Shown here piece after piece: positions 49,134 to 58,502 of a stretch of 64,000 bases of DNA. Source of the DNA: Paracoccus bogoriensis (lineage in GTDB: Bacteria > Pseudomonadota > Alphaproteobacteria > Rhodobacterales > Rhodobacteraceae); contig NZ_JAHYSR010000010.1 in assembly GCF_019431455.1 (NCBI RefSeq), positions 43,121 to 107,120 of the forward strand, read 5' to 3'. A program made the translations under genes and the position numbers. Position 1 is the stretch's first letter. Each line of letters opens with the position of its first letter. The notes below the pieces were generated by a model, which saw only the letters and a program-made list of their open reading frames with translations, was not told the DNA's origin and made no database searches.

Positions 49134-50045
49134 TCAGGCGGGCATTTCATACGCCCAGGGCGGGTTCGCGCCGGGTCGCGACACGGTGATCGCGGCGGCC
49201 TGCGCGCCCAGGGTCAGCGCCGCGCGGATCTGGTCGGGGGTGATCGCCGCCAGCGCCTCTTTCGACAGCAATCCCTGCCGTTCCAGAGAGGCCAGCACGC
49301 CCGCATTGAACGTGTCGCCCGCGCCGATCGTGTCGGCCACCCGTGTCCGCAGGGCAGGCGCATGGATCGTCTCGCCTGACCAGAGCGCGCGCGCCCCGGC
49401 CTCGCCGCCCGTCACAAGGACCAGTTTCGGCCCGGATTCCAGGATGCGGCGCGCACCCTCCTCGGGCGAGCGGTCGGGATAAAGCCATTCCAGATCATCG
49501 GCCGACATCTTGACGATATCAGCCATCGGCAATAGCCGCGACAAGCGGCCGCGATAGGCGTTCGCATCCTTGATGAAGAAGGGCCGGATATTCGGGTCGA
49601 TCATCACCGGCAGGCGCGCATGATGGGCCGCGATCAGCCCTTCGAGCGTGGCGCCACAGGGATCGGGGACAAGACTGATCCCGCCTGCGAACAGGGTCGT
49701 GACGCTATCCGGCAGAGGGGGGATATCCTCGGATCGCAGCATCCGGCCCGCCGATCCCTCGTCGTAGAAGGAATAGCGCGCCTCGCCATTCGTCAGTGTC
49801 ACCAGCGCCAGCGTGGTCAGGCGGTCGGTGCGCGGGCAGAGATCGGTGTTCACCCCCGCCTCGGCCAGAGGCGCCATGATCTGCGCGCCGAAAGGGTCGG
49901 TGCTGATCGGCCACAGATAGCCCGTCTCGATCCCCAGCCTGCCAAGCGCGATGGCGGTGTTATAGACCGCGCCGCCGGCCAGCGGACGGAAGACACCGTC
50001 CTGCGGCACCATGTCGATCAGCGATTCGCCTGCACAGAGGATCAT
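49134..50045 (-). CDS. PfkB-family sugar kinase, probable fructokinase
   Basis: This 303-residue protein has the PfkB signatures: the N-terminal CAGESLIDMVP and GGAVYNTAIALGRLG, and the C-terminal DTIGAGDTFNAGVLA with the catalytic aspartate and anion hole. It phosphorylates a ketose, most likely fructose, though other carbohydrates cannot be excluded. It stands without sugar transport genes, between hflX and the zinc-ribbon operon, 22 bases downstream of that operon's last gene on the opposite side. Confidence 0.85.
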   Translation of the reverse strand: MILCAGESLIDMVPQDGVFRPLAGGAVYNTAIALGRLGIETGYLWPISTDPFGAQIMAPLAEAGVNTDLCPRTDRLTTLALVTLTNGEARYSFYDEGSAGRMLRSEDIPPLPDSVTTLFAGGISLVPDPCGATLEGLIAAHHARLPVMIDPNIRPFFIKDANAYRGRLSRLLPMADIVKMSADDLEWLYPDRSPEEGARRILESGPKLVLVTGGEAGARALWSGETIHAPALRTRVADTIGAGDTFNAGVLASLERQGLLSKEALAAITPDQIRAALTLGAQAAAITVSRPGANPPWAYEMPA

Positions 50046-50067
50046 TCCCGGGCCTCTCCAAACTGAA

Positions 50068-51234
50068 TTATTGGCTCAGATACAGGAAAGCCGCTAGCGC
50101 TACCAGCGCCAGGGCGACGGCCCCGGTGATTTTCCAGACCGACCACGGGCGCTCACCCATGACCTTGCCGGTCTGGCCGTTCACGACGAAACGATAGCTT
50201 TTGCCGTTGTAGCGATAGGCCGCCGACCAGATCGGCAGCAGGATGTGCTTGAAGGTCTCGTTGGCAAAACGGCTGTCCACATGATCGACTTGCTGCTCGT
50301 CGCCGCCGATGGCGCGGCGGGCATCCTGATGAATGATCCGAGCCATCTGACGGCGCGCGGCCTCGTGACCATCGGCCAGGGCGACCGTGTAGCCCTCGGC
50401 CTCGAAACCTGACAGGAAAGCCGGATCATAGATCGCCAGCGACGACAGATCCCAAGGCTTCATCCCCTCGGCAAAGCGCGGCGGCAGCGCGGTCGAGGCC
50501 GGGATCAGCACATCGTTGAACTGCCGCGTGATGCGCCCCGAGACGGGTGTCCAGCGGATACGCCGCTCTTGTCGGCTGACCATCTGGCTTTTGCCGTTCA
50601 CGTTCTGCATGGTCTGCACGGTGACGTAGTAGGCATCGCCCCGCTGGCCGCGATAATGCGAGACGGAGTCGGCGTCAAAGGTCCAGAAGGGTGAATAGAC
50701 ACCAGTCAGCCGCCGGTCCTTGCGCGCATAGGCAGTCAGCGCGGAGGGCGCGAACCACAGGCTGCCCAGCCAGGCCTTCATCGCGGCGCGGGCCTCGGCC
50801 TCGGTTATTGCGAAGGGCAGCACGCCCTGCGGCTTGATGCGTCGCGTCGGGCCGGTATCGGTGACAACGGGCGTCGCACAGAAGGGGCAAGCGCTGGCGT
50901 GGTGATTGTCGTCCAGATCGACCTGCGCGCCGCAATTCGGGCAGGACAGGGTCCGAACGGTCTGCACGATCTCTTCCGCCCCGCGATAGAGGTCCAATCC
51001 CTTTTCCAGCGGGATCTCTTCCAACCCTCGCGGCAAGGCAGGCTTGGTCTCGGCCCATTGCAGGGCGGTGTCGTCGCTGCTGTCGTCGGCATGGCGGCCG
51101 GGCGCGCGGGCAGGGCCGGGGCCGATCTGCTGGCGGTGGCCGCACCAGTCGCAGACAAGGCTCTGCTGGCCGGGACGAAAGGCAAGGCTTGCCCCGCATT
51201 GTCCGCAGGGAAAGCGGTGTTCGGCAGGGATCAT
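50068..51234 (-). CDS. Zinc-ribbon membrane protein (YdjG-like)
   Basis: This 388-residue protein has two zinc ribbons: CGQCGASLAFRPGQQSLVC-DWC near residues 10-32, and CPNCGAQVDL with CPFC at about residues 98-120. Next come the TRRIKPQGVLPFAITEAEA segment and a C-terminal transmembrane helix (ITGAVALALVALAAFLYL). The middle is a beta-rich domain without known activity. It resembles the zinc-ribbon partner of SPFH proteins in ydj-type operons. The ATG at 51234 lies 7 bases after the SPFH gene stop, so it is the last gene of a four-gene transcript. Confidence 0.78.
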   Translation of the reverse strand: MIPAEHRFPCGQCGASLAFRPGQQSLVCDWCGHRQQIGPGPARAPGRHADDSSDDTALQWAETKPALPRGLEEIPLEKGLDLYRGAEEIVQTVRTLSCPNCGAQVDLDDNHHASACPFCATPVVTDTGPTRRIKPQGVLPFAITEAEARAAMKAWLGSLWFAPSALTAYARKDRRLTGVYSPFWTFDADSVSHYRGQRGDAYYVTVQTMQNVNGKSQMVSRQERRIRWTPVSGRITRQFNDVLIPASTALPPRFAEGMKPWDLSSLAIYDPAFLSGFEAEGYTVALADGHEAARRQMARIIHQDARRAIGGDEQQVDHVDSRFANETFKHILLPIWSAAYRYNGKSYRFVVNGQTGKVMGERPWSVWKITGAVALALVALAAFLYLSQ

Positions 51235-51241
51235 CCGGGCC

Positions 51242-52354
51242 TCAGCGCGGCAGCGGGGGCGGCGCCGCAGCAAAGAGCGAGGCAAGCGCCGCGACCTGGC
51301 CGGCCTCGACCCAGCCGTCCTGACCCTCGGTCCAGACCAGCGTCTCGCGCGTCAGACGGCCATCGGCCACAAGGCGCGGCAGGTCGGATTGCGGAAATGG
51401 CCCCGACGCCGCGCCGTCGATCGCCACATGCCATTGCGGCGCGCGGCCGGGCAGGGGCGGAGGCGTGGCGGGGGCCTGCTGCTGCGCGGGTTGGGGCGCC
51501 GTGCCCCAGGGGCCGGGGCGCGAGGCCATGCCCATCGCCGCGCCCATCGCCGCGCCGAAGCCCGCGCCCGCGCCACCTTCGTTCTTCGAGGCGTTCAGCA
51601 TCGCCTCCGAAGCCGCGTATTGGCTGAACCGGTCCAGATCGCCGATGATGCCCATGCTGGTGCGCTTGTCCAGCATCGCCTCGACCTCGGCGGGCAGACT
51701 GACATTCTCGATGTAGAATTCGGGCAGGGTCAGGCCATAACTCTCGATCACGGGGGCGATGGCGCGCGCGACAAGACCCGAAAGCTGGTCGGTATTGGCC
51801 GCCATGTCCAGAACCGGAATGTTCGAGCCCGCAATCGCGCGCGAGAATTCCTGCACGATCACGTTGCGGATCTGGTCGGCAATCTCGTCGCGGCTGAACT
51901 CGCCCTGGGTGCCGACGATCTCGGACATGAAGCGGGCGGGATCGGTCACGCGCATCGCATAGGTGCCGAAGGCGCGCAGCCGCACCGGTCCGAATTCCGG
52001 ATCGCGTGCGATGATCGGGTTGCGCGTGCCCCATTTCAGGTCGTTGAAGCGGGTCGTGTTGATGAAATAGACCTCGGACTTGAAAGGGCTGCGAAAGCCG
52101 TGATCCCAGTGGCGCAGTCGCGTCATCACCGGAATGTTGTTGGTTTCCAGCATGTAAAGGCCGGGTCCGAACACATCGGCCAGTTGTCCTTCATGGACGA
52201 ACACGGCGGCTTGTCCCTCGCGCACGGTCAGCTTGGCGCCGTATTTGATGGCGCGACCCACCGTCGGAAAGCGATAGACCACCGTGTTGCGATCATCCTC
52301 GACCCATTCGATGACCTCGATGAACTCTCCGCCCAGGATGTTCAGGATGGACAT
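51242..52354 (-). CDS. SPFH-domain protein with C-terminal GYF_2 domain
   Basis: This 370-residue protein has an SPFH/band-7-type domain (residues 20-240, e.g. YMLETNNIPVMTRLRHWDHGF). A glycine/alanine- and proline/glutamine-rich linker follows. The C-terminal GYF_2 domain has WHVAIDGAASGPFPQSDL and VWTEGQDGWVEA. No N-terminal signal is seen. Members form membrane-associated scaffolds and are similar to YdjI. It is preceded by a DUF2927 lipoprotein and a TelA-like gene and followed by the zinc-ribbon gene. Confidence 0.85.
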   Translation of the reverse strand: MSILNILGGEFIEVIEWVEDDRNTVVYRFPTVGRAIKYGAKLTVREGQAAVFVHEGQLADVFGPGLYMLETNNIPVMTRLRHWDHGFRSPFKSEVYFINTTRFNDLKWGTRNPIIARDPEFGPVRLRAFGTYAMRVTDPARFMSEIVGTQGEFSRDEIADQIRNVIVQEFSRAIAGSNIPVLDMAANTDQLSGLVARAIAPVIESYGLTLPEFYIENVSLPAEVEAMLDKRTSMGIIGDLDRFSQYAASEAMLNASKNEGGAGAGFGAAMGAAMGMASRPGPWGTAPQPAQQQAPATPPPLPGRAPQWHVAIDGAASGPFPQSDLPRLVADGRLTRETLVWTEGQDGWVEAGQVAALASLFAAAPPPLPR

Positions 52355-52434
52355 GGCAACCCCCGTTTTCGCAATCCGCACCTTCTGTATGGCCCCAGGC
52401 CGGTCCTGGATCAAGCTGCAAGAGACCGCGTCGC

Positions 52435-53457
52435 TCAGATGGGGCTGGCCAGCAATTCGGCGGCGATTCGGTGCAGGATCGGCAGGGCCTCATCCTCGGT
52501 CATGCCGGGGCGCAGACGCGGATCGTAGAGCATCTTCAGCAGCAATTCGTCATGCCGCGTCAGCAGCGCGAATTCCTCGTCATCGTTGAAGATCGAGGGG
52601 CGCGCGTCAGGGCTGTCATTGACCAGACCCATCGCCTGAGCCAGTTCCTCGTGGATACAGGATTGACGCAGAAGCGGGGGCAATTCGGCCCGGATCACCG
52701 CGACCGCGCGGGCATAGACAGGGCTTGCGTCTTCCGAATAGGCAAAGACCGTGCAGGTGATGGAGGGGGGCAGGTCGGTCAGGATCGCCACATCTTCGGG
52801 CGGGATGCCGGGGACCAGTTCCAGCAGTCGGGGGCCGAAGCTGCGGCGCTCATCCTCGGAGAGGATCAGCACCAGGACATTGCCGTCCTGCGGGTCCAGA
52901 CGCACCGGATGGCCGCTGGCCTCCGCAAGGCGCGATGCGTAATCCGCGATCTCGGCCCGCCACGCGCGCTGGCGGCCAAGGTCGATCGACGCCCCGAATT
53001 CGGGCTGAAACAGCACCGGCTCGGCCCAGCGACGCAGGGGGGCTGAGCTTTCGTGGGCCAGAAGCGCGCCGTCGCGGCGGGAATATTCGTCGCGCAGCGC
53101 GATCCGCACGAAGTTGCGCACCAGCATTTCGCTGTCGAAGGAAGCATCGGCCGGGTCGCGGTCGCGCCGCAGCCGGCCCTGCGCCAGAAGGCTGCGTTCC
53201 ATGCGGGCGTAGTAATCGCGCTGCGCCCGGCTGGCATCGCTGGCTTGGGCCGAGGCAAGGATTGCTGCCCGATTGGCCGCGCGGTTGCGTTCGGCGCGTG
53301 CCTCGCGCAGCTGCGCCTGACGATCGGTTTCGGGAAGCGCGGGCGCTTCGGGGGCGGGCGGTGCGGGCGTCGGCGCGGCCGGCATCTCGGCCGGCTCGCA
53401 GGCGGCCAGTATCAGCGCCGCTGCCAGACCCGCAAGAACCCGCGCCGGTGCCATCAT
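52435..53457 (-). CDS. DUF2927 lipoprotein
   Basis: This 340-residue protein has a signal peptide with lipobox LAAC (about residue 20). A proline-rich and then arginine/alanine-rich coiled stretch follows. The DUF2927 domain begins with RNFVRIALRDEY. CIHEELAQAMGLVND looks like a zinc-peptidase-type HExxx motif, but the family has no proven activity. Two adjacent ATGs (53457, 53454) straddle the TelA stop; the first gives an ATGA overlap. It is coupled to the TelA-like gene. Confidence 0.8.
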   Translation of the reverse strand: MMAPARVLAGLAAALILAACEPAEMPAAPTPAPPAPEAPALPETDRQAQLREARAERNRAANRAAILASAQASDASRAQRDYYARMERSLLAQGRLRRDRDPADASFDSEMLVRNFVRIALRDEYSRRDGALLAHESSAPLRRWAEPVLFQPEFGASIDLGRQRAWRAEIADYASRLAEASGHPVRLDPQDGNVLVLILSEDERRSFGPRLLELVPGIPPEDVAILTDLPPSITCTVFAYSEDASPVYARAVAVIRAELPPLLRQSCIHEELAQAMGLVNDSPDARPSIFNDDEEFALLTRHDELLLKMLYDPRLRPGMTEDEALPILHRIAAELLASPI

Positions 53458-54617
53458 CCCGCCCCCTGTGTCCGCGAGCGGGCAGAGGCCAGAGCATCGC
53501 GCAACTCGGTTTCCATCCGCTGAAGCTCGGTCTCGGCGGCGGCGCGGCGGCTGCGGCCCTCGTCGGCGATGCGCAGACTGTCCTCGATCGTTGCGATCAG
53601 CTGGGCATTGGCGGTCTTGACGGCCTCGATGTCGAAGACGCCGCGTTCGGTCTCGGTCCGGATCCGGGCATTGGCCTGGCGCAGGTTGTCGGCATTGCGG
53701 GTCAGCAATTCGTTGGTCAGATCGGTCGCTGCCTTGACGCTGCGCGCGGCCTCGGCGCTGCGCTGGATGGTAACGGCCTGGGCCAGTTGTGTTTCCCACA
53801 GGGGCACAGTGTTCACCAGGGTCGAATTGATGCGCGTGACCAGAGACTTGTCGTTTTCCTGCACCAGCCTGATCGAGGGTAGCGATTGCATCGTCACCTG
53901 CCGCGTCAGCTTGAGGTCGTGGACGCGCCGCTCAAGATCGTCGCGCAGGGTTCTGAGATCGCGCAATTCCTGAGCGCCCATGACCTGCTGTTCCTCGGGT
54001 GTGCCTTGCAACGCGGCCTCGCGTTCGGGAATGATCTGGCTGTCCAGCTCGCGCAGTTTCTCCTCGCCCGCCGCGATATACAGCGCAAGCTCGTCATAAA
54101 AGGCCAGCGTCTTTTCATAAAGAAGGTCCAGGGACTTGATATCCTTGAGCAACTTCTGCTCGTGTGCCTCCAGGTCGGCGGTGATCCGGTCGATCTGGCT
54201 CTGGACCTGTTCGTAATTGGCGACGAATTTCGCGAAAGGCGCCGCCCGGCCCAACAGCCTTTCCCACCAGGTGCGTTCGCGGCGCATGTCCAGTTCGCTG
54301 GTGGAAAAGCCCCGGATCGTGGTCACGACCGCGCGCAGGCTGTCGCCTGCGGGGCCGACATCCTTGGTCTTGACATCGTTCAGCATCGCCTGGCTGATCT
54401 GTTGCAGATCGGCCTGGGCACGCGTGCCGAAGCGCAGGATGGAATTGCTGTCCTTGAGGTCGATCTCGTCCATGCGGCGCTGGATTTCGGCGCGGGTGGC
54501 GGGGTCGGCGGTCGAGGCGCTGACCAGCGCATCGTCAGGTTGGGGCAGGCTGGTCTGGGTCAGCGCCTCGATCTGGGCCTGTGCGGCCAATGCGCGGCTG
54601 CGGATCTCTTCGGTCAT
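53454..54617 (-). CDS. TelA-family toxic-anion resistance-like protein
   Basis: This 387-residue protein matches the TelA/KlaA family (LRFGTRAQADLQQISQAMLND, MRRERTWWERLLGR, and a long coiled-coil middle with IIPEREAALQGTPEEQQ). Family members were found with tellurite and other toxic-anion resistance, but the mechanism is not settled. No membrane segment is seen. The ATG at 54617 is spaced 8 bases from GGGGGA. It is the first gene of the four-gene minus operon ending at 50068. Confidence 0.88.
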   Translation of the reverse strand: MTEEIRSRALAAQAQIEALTQTSLPQPDDALVSASTADPATRAEIQRRMDEIDLKDSNSILRFGTRAQADLQQISQAMLNDVKTKDVGPAGDSLRAVVTTIRGFSTSELDMRRERTWWERLLGRAAPFAKFVANYEQVQSQIDRITADLEAHEQKLLKDIKSLDLLYEKTLAFYDELALYIAAGEEKLRELDSQIIPEREAALQGTPEEQQVMGAQELRDLRTLRDDLERRVHDLKLTRQVTMQSLPSIRLVQENDKSLVTRINSTLVNTVPLWETQLAQAVTIQRSAEAARSVKAATDLTNELLTRNADNLRQANARIRTETERGVFDIEAVKTANAQLIATIEDSLRIADEGRSRRAAAETELQRMETELRDALASARSRTQGAG

Positions 54618-54738
54618 CTGCATTTCCCCCGTCTGCGGCAGGATCAACCATGCCTGTCACGCCTTCACCATATGGCGAATTTCTGCCGGTTCAACGGAAA
54701 GCCGGCGCGAAAGTTTCTCTGCGGCGCGGCGCAGACGG

Positions 54739-54770
54739 AAAAAGGGCGGACCTGTTGCGGCCCGCCCCTT
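54739..54770 (-). terminator. Terminator of the fadB-like gene
   Basis: On the minus strand the sequence reads AAGGGGCGGGCC, loop GCAACA, GGTCCGCCCTTTTT, 24 bases after the stop of the gene at 54795. A strong stem with T-run. It separates that gene from the TelA operon. Confidence 0.8.
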
Positions 54771-54794
54771 GCGTTGCAATGACCCGGCTGCGGA

Positions 54795-56981
54795 TCAGGC
54801 GGCCTTCTTGCCCGCTCCGAACCGACCGTAGAAGCTGTCTCTGCGCGCGGCCATGTCGCGCAGAAGCGCGGGCGCCTTGAAGCGGTCGCCATGCGCCTTT
54901 GCCAGACGGTCGCAGATCGCCACCGCGCGTTCTGCGCCCAGAATGTCCAGCCAGCCGAAGGGGCCACCCGACCAGGGCGCAAAACCCCAGCCCAGAATGG
55001 CGCCGACATCACCCTCGCGGATATCTTCGAGAACACCTTCCTCCAGCGCGCGGACGGCCTCAAGGGTCTGGGCGAACATCAGGCGGTGCTGAACATCCTG
55101 CAGCGAGGGCTGGTCGGCTGCACGCGGGAAGCGGGCCTCCAGACCTTCCCACAGGCCTTGCCGCTTGCCGGCGTCGTCATAGGCGTAAAAGCCCGAATTC
55201 GACTTGCGCCCCATCCGGCCCTGATCGGCCATCCAGAACAGCACGTCATCGACTGCGCCATCCGGATAGGCGTCGCCCATTGCGGCGCGGGTGGCCTTTG
55301 CGATCTTGACGCCCAGGTCGATCGAGGTTTCATCGACCAGTTGCAGCGGGCCAAGCGGCATCCCCATCAGCTTGGCGGCATTCTCGATCAGCGTGGGGTT
55401 CACGCCTTCGGCGACCATGCGGATGCCCTCGTTGATATACGGGATGATGCAGCGGTTTGCATAGAAGAAGCGCGCATCGTTCACCACGATCGGGGTCTTG
55501 CGGATCTGGCGCACGAAATCCAGCGCCTTGGCGACCGCCACCGGCCCGGTTTCACGGCCCTTGATGATCTCGACCAGAGCCATCTTGTCCACGGGGCTGA
55601 AGAAGTGGATGCCGATGAACTGCGAGGGCCGCGCGCTGGCACGGGCCAGATCGCTGATCGGCAAGGTCGAGGTGTTGGTGGCAAAGATCGCGTCCGAGGG
55701 GATGACGGCTTCGGCCTTCTTCGTGACCTCTGCCTTCACGCCCGGATCCTCGAACACGGCTTCCACGATCAGATCGCAGCCCTCCAGCGCGGCATAATCG
55801 GTCGTGGCGGTGATCCGGGCCAGCAGCTCGGCCTTCTGCTCCTCGGTGGCCTTCCGGCGACCGATCGCCTTGTCCATCAGGCCTTCCGAATAGGCCTTGC
55901 CCTTGTCGGCGCTGGCCTGGGTCGCGTCGATCAGCACGACCTCGATGCCCGCGCGCGCGCTGACATAGGCGATGCCCGCGCCCATCATGCCCGCACCCAG
56001 GACGCCGAGCTTGCGGACGGTCTGATCGGGAACACCGGGACGTTTCGCGCCCTTCTCAAGCGCCTCCTTGTTGATGAAGAGGCTGCGGATCATGGCCGTG
56101 CTGGAAGGGTTCATCAGCACATTGGTAAACCAGCGCGCCTCGATCTTCAGCGCCTGGTCGAAGGGCACCTGCGCCCCTTCATAGACAGCACTCAGCAGCG
56201 CCTTGGCAGCCGGATAGACGCCCATCGTCCTGGCGTGCACCATGGCCGATGCGCCGACAAAGGTCATGAAACCCGCCGGGTGATAGGGCTCGCCCCCCGG
56301 CATCTTGTAGCCCTTGGCGTCCCAGGGCTTGACCAGATCGGCCTCCTTTGCCGCGAGCACCCAGGCCTTGGCCGCAGCCAACGGGTCGTCCACGACCTCG
56401 TCCACCAGACCCGCGGCCTTGGCCTTTTTCGGATCGGACAGCTTGCCTTCCAGCAGGAACGGCGCGGCGGCCATGGCGCCCAGCTTGCGGACCAGACGCG
56501 TCGTGCCACCCGCGCCGGGGAAGATCCCGACCATGATTTCAGGCAGGCCGATCCTGGCCTTGGGGTTGTCGGCGGCAAAGATCCGGTGCGTGGCCAGGGG
56601 CAGTTCCAGCCCAATGCCAAGTGCCGTGCCGGGCAGGGCAGACGCGATAGGCTTGCCGCCCTTCAACGTCTTGGGGTCCATGCCTGCGCGCTCGATCTTT
56701 CGCAGGATGTGATGCAGCGACATCACGCCGTCGAACACGCCCTGCGCGCCGCCCTGATCCTTCATGCCGGCGATGACGTTCAGGTCCATGCCCGCCGCAA
56801 AATCCCTCTTGCCGCTGGTGATGACGATGCCCTTCACGGCATCATCGGCCAGAGCCTCGTCAATCAGCCCGTTCAGCGTGGCGGCACCGTCCATGGACAG
56901 AACGTTCATCGACTTGCCGGGCACGTCCCAGGTGATCACCGCGACGCCGTCAGCGTCCGTCTTCATCGTGAAATCGGTCAT
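54795..56981 (-). CDS. fadB: Fatty-acid oxidation multifunctional protein (enoyl-CoA hydratase/3-hydroxyacyl-CoA dehydrogenase)
   Basis: This 728-residue protein has an N-terminal crotonase domain (ITSGKRDFAAGMDLN, and GIGLELPLATHRI with GIFPGAGGTTRL). The 3-hydroxyacyl-CoA dehydrogenase follows, with NAD motif LGVLGAGMMGAGIAYV and catalytic histidine in FIGIHFFSPVDKM. It carries out hydration and oxidation in beta-oxidation. It could be called FadJ-like; the order with a thiolase gene suggests the working pair. The ATG at 56981 gives MTDFTMKTD. It lies 11 bases downstream of the thiolase gene. Confidence 0.93.
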   Translation of the reverse strand: MTDFTMKTDADGVAVITWDVPGKSMNVLSMDGAATLNGLIDEALADDAVKGIVITSGKRDFAAGMDLNVIAGMKDQGGAQGVFDGVMSLHHILRKIERAGMDPKTLKGGKPIASALPGTALGIGLELPLATHRIFAADNPKARIGLPEIMVGIFPGAGGTTRLVRKLGAMAAAPFLLEGKLSDPKKAKAAGLVDEVVDDPLAAAKAWVLAAKEADLVKPWDAKGYKMPGGEPYHPAGFMTFVGASAMVHARTMGVYPAAKALLSAVYEGAQVPFDQALKIEARWFTNVLMNPSSTAMIRSLFINKEALEKGAKRPGVPDQTVRKLGVLGAGMMGAGIAYVSARAGIEVVLIDATQASADKGKAYSEGLMDKAIGRRKATEEQKAELLARITATTDYAALEGCDLIVEAVFEDPGVKAEVTKKAEAVIPSDAIFATNTSTLPISDLARASARPSQFIGIHFFSPVDKMALVEIIKGRETGPVAVAKALDFVRQIRKTPIVVNDARFFYANRCIIPYINEGIRMVAEGVNPTLIENAAKLMGMPLGPLQLVDETSIDLGVKIAKATRAAMGDAYPDGAVDDVLFWMADQGRMGRKSNSGFYAYDDAGKRQGLWEGLEARFPRAADQPSLQDVQHRLMFAQTLEAVRALEEGVLEDIREGDVGAILGWGFAPWSGGPFGWLDILGAERAVAICDRLAKAHGDRFKAPALLRDMAARRDSFYGRFGAGKKAA

Positions 56982-56992
56982 GTCCGGGCTCC

Positions 56993-58204
56993 TCACACGC
57001 GTTCGATGATGGTGGCCGCGCCCATGCCGGACGCGATGCACAGGGTCGCAAGGCCGACCTGCTTGTCCTGCCGCTCAAGCTCGTCCAGCAGGGTGCCGAT
57101 GATGATCGCGCCGGTCGCGCCCAGAGGGTGGCCCATGGCGATCGCCCCGCCGTTCACGTTGACCTTCGCGTGGTCCACCTCGAAGGCCTGCATGAAGCGC
57201 AGCACGACCGAGGCGAAGGCCTCGTTCACCTCGAACAGGTCGATGTCGCCGATGGCCATGCCGCTGTCCTTGAGGATCTTTTCGGTTACAGGGACCGGGC
57301 CGGTCAGCATGATCGTGGGATCGGTGCCGATCTTGGCAGTGGCGCGAATGCGGGCGCGGGGCTTCAACCCATGCGCCTCGCCGAACTCCTTGCTGCCGAT
57401 CAGCACGGCCGCCGCGCCGTCCACAATGCCCGAAGAATTACCGGCATGGTGGATATGCTCGATATGCGACAGATGCGGGTATTTCAGCATCGCGACCTTG
57501 TCGAAGCCGGGCATCATCTCGCCCATCTCCTTGAAGGCCGGCTTAAGCTTGGCCAGATCGTCGAGCGTGGTGCCGGGGCGCATGTATTCGTCGCGATCCA
57601 GGATGGTCAGGCCGTTCTGGTCCAGGACCGGGACGATGGATTTGGCGAAGCGGCCCTCCTCCCAGGCCTGGGCAGCGCGCTTCTGGCTCTCCAGCGCCAA
57701 GGCGTCAGCCTGCTCGCGGGTAAAGCCGTATTCGGTGGCGATGATGTCGGCGCTGATGCCCTGGGGAACGAAATAGGACTTCATCGCCAGGCTGGGATCG
57801 ACGGCGATGGCGGCGCCGTCGCTGCCCATGGCCACGCGGCCCATCATCTCGACCCCGCCCGCGATATAGGCATGGCCGGCACCGCCCTTGATCTGGTTGG
57901 CGGCAAGATTTACCGCCTCCATGCCGCTGGCGCAGAAGCGGTTGATCGACAGGCCCGGGATGCGCTCGTCCAGATCGGACGCCAGCACAGCGCTGCGGGC
58001 CAGGCAGCCGCCCTGTTCCTTGACCTGGGTGACGTTGCCCCAGATCACATCCTCCACCGCATGGCCTTCGAGGTTGTTGCGCGCCTTGATGGCGTTCAGC
58101 AGGCGCGCGGACAGGGCCAGCGACGTCACCTCGTGCAGGCTGCCGTCTGAACGGCCCTTGCCGCGCGGCGTGCGGGCGGCGTCATAGATGAATGCGTCGG
58201 TCAT
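56993..58204 (-). CDS. fadA: Acetyl-CoA acyltransferase (thiolase)
   Basis: This 403-residue thiolase has the acyl-binding cysteine C91 in NRFCASGMEAVN, the histidine in GGAIAMGHPLGATGA and the C-terminal cysteine in CIASGMGAA. It cleaves 3-ketoacyl-CoA to acetyl-CoA. It is upstream of the multifunctional gene, 11 bases apart, in one transcript. An AGGAGG-like site (CTAGGAGGAACC) precedes the ATG at 58204. Confidence 0.93.
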   Translation of the reverse strand: MTDAFIYDAARTPRGKGRSDGSLHEVTSLALSARLLNAIKARNNLEGHAVEDVIWGNVTQVKEQGGCLARSAVLASDLDERIPGLSINRFCASGMEAVNLAANQIKGGAGHAYIAGGVEMMGRVAMGSDGAAIAVDPSLAMKSYFVPQGISADIIATEYGFTREQADALALESQKRAAQAWEEGRFAKSIVPVLDQNGLTILDRDEYMRPGTTLDDLAKLKPAFKEMGEMMPGFDKVAMLKYPHLSHIEHIHHAGNSSGIVDGAAAVLIGSKEFGEAHGLKPRARIRATAKIGTDPTIMLTGPVPVTEKILKDSGMAIGDIDLFEVNEAFASVVLRFMQAFEVDHAKVNVNGGAIAMGHPLGATGAIIIGTLLDELERQDKQVGLATLCIASGMGAATIIERV

Positions 58205-58502
58205 GGTTCCTCCTAGCTCGCCCGGGCGGGCCGGGCCGAAACGACCGGGGGGCTTCGCGCCCCCCGGACCCCCCGCGGGGTATTTCTGCAACGAAGAAGA
58301 TGCGGATTAACCTCTTCTTCATCTTTCGCCGCTTTAATCGGCGCTGCGGTACAGGCTGGGGAGCCGATGACCGCCAACGGAGAAGTCGCCCCGGCTTCTG
58401 GGCCGATAACGTCTTACCGCTCGGAAGGGTGGAGAGGCCGGGGCGCACCTGCGGACTTCTTCGTTGTCCAAATACCCATCCGGCCTCGCCCTTGGCGCAG
58501 CG
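58205..58502. other. Non-coding stretch upstream of fadA with hairpins
   Basis: This 298-base gap between fadA and the acyl-CoA dehydrogenase gene contains CCGGGGGGC-TTCGC-GCCCCCCGG, a strong hairpin, then GACCCCCCGCGGGGTATTTC. A run of GAAGAAG follows, with an inverted GATTAA/TTAATC. GC-rich hairpin plus GTATTT blocks of this kind are, as I recall, scattered in Rhodobacteraceae intergenic DNA. No gene is seen. Confidence 0.5.

Noticed and set aside
54891..57776. A 961-codon plus-strand frame opposite the fadB/fadA genes
   Set aside because: Antisense to two full-length enzymes with intact motifs. No ribosome site and no family.
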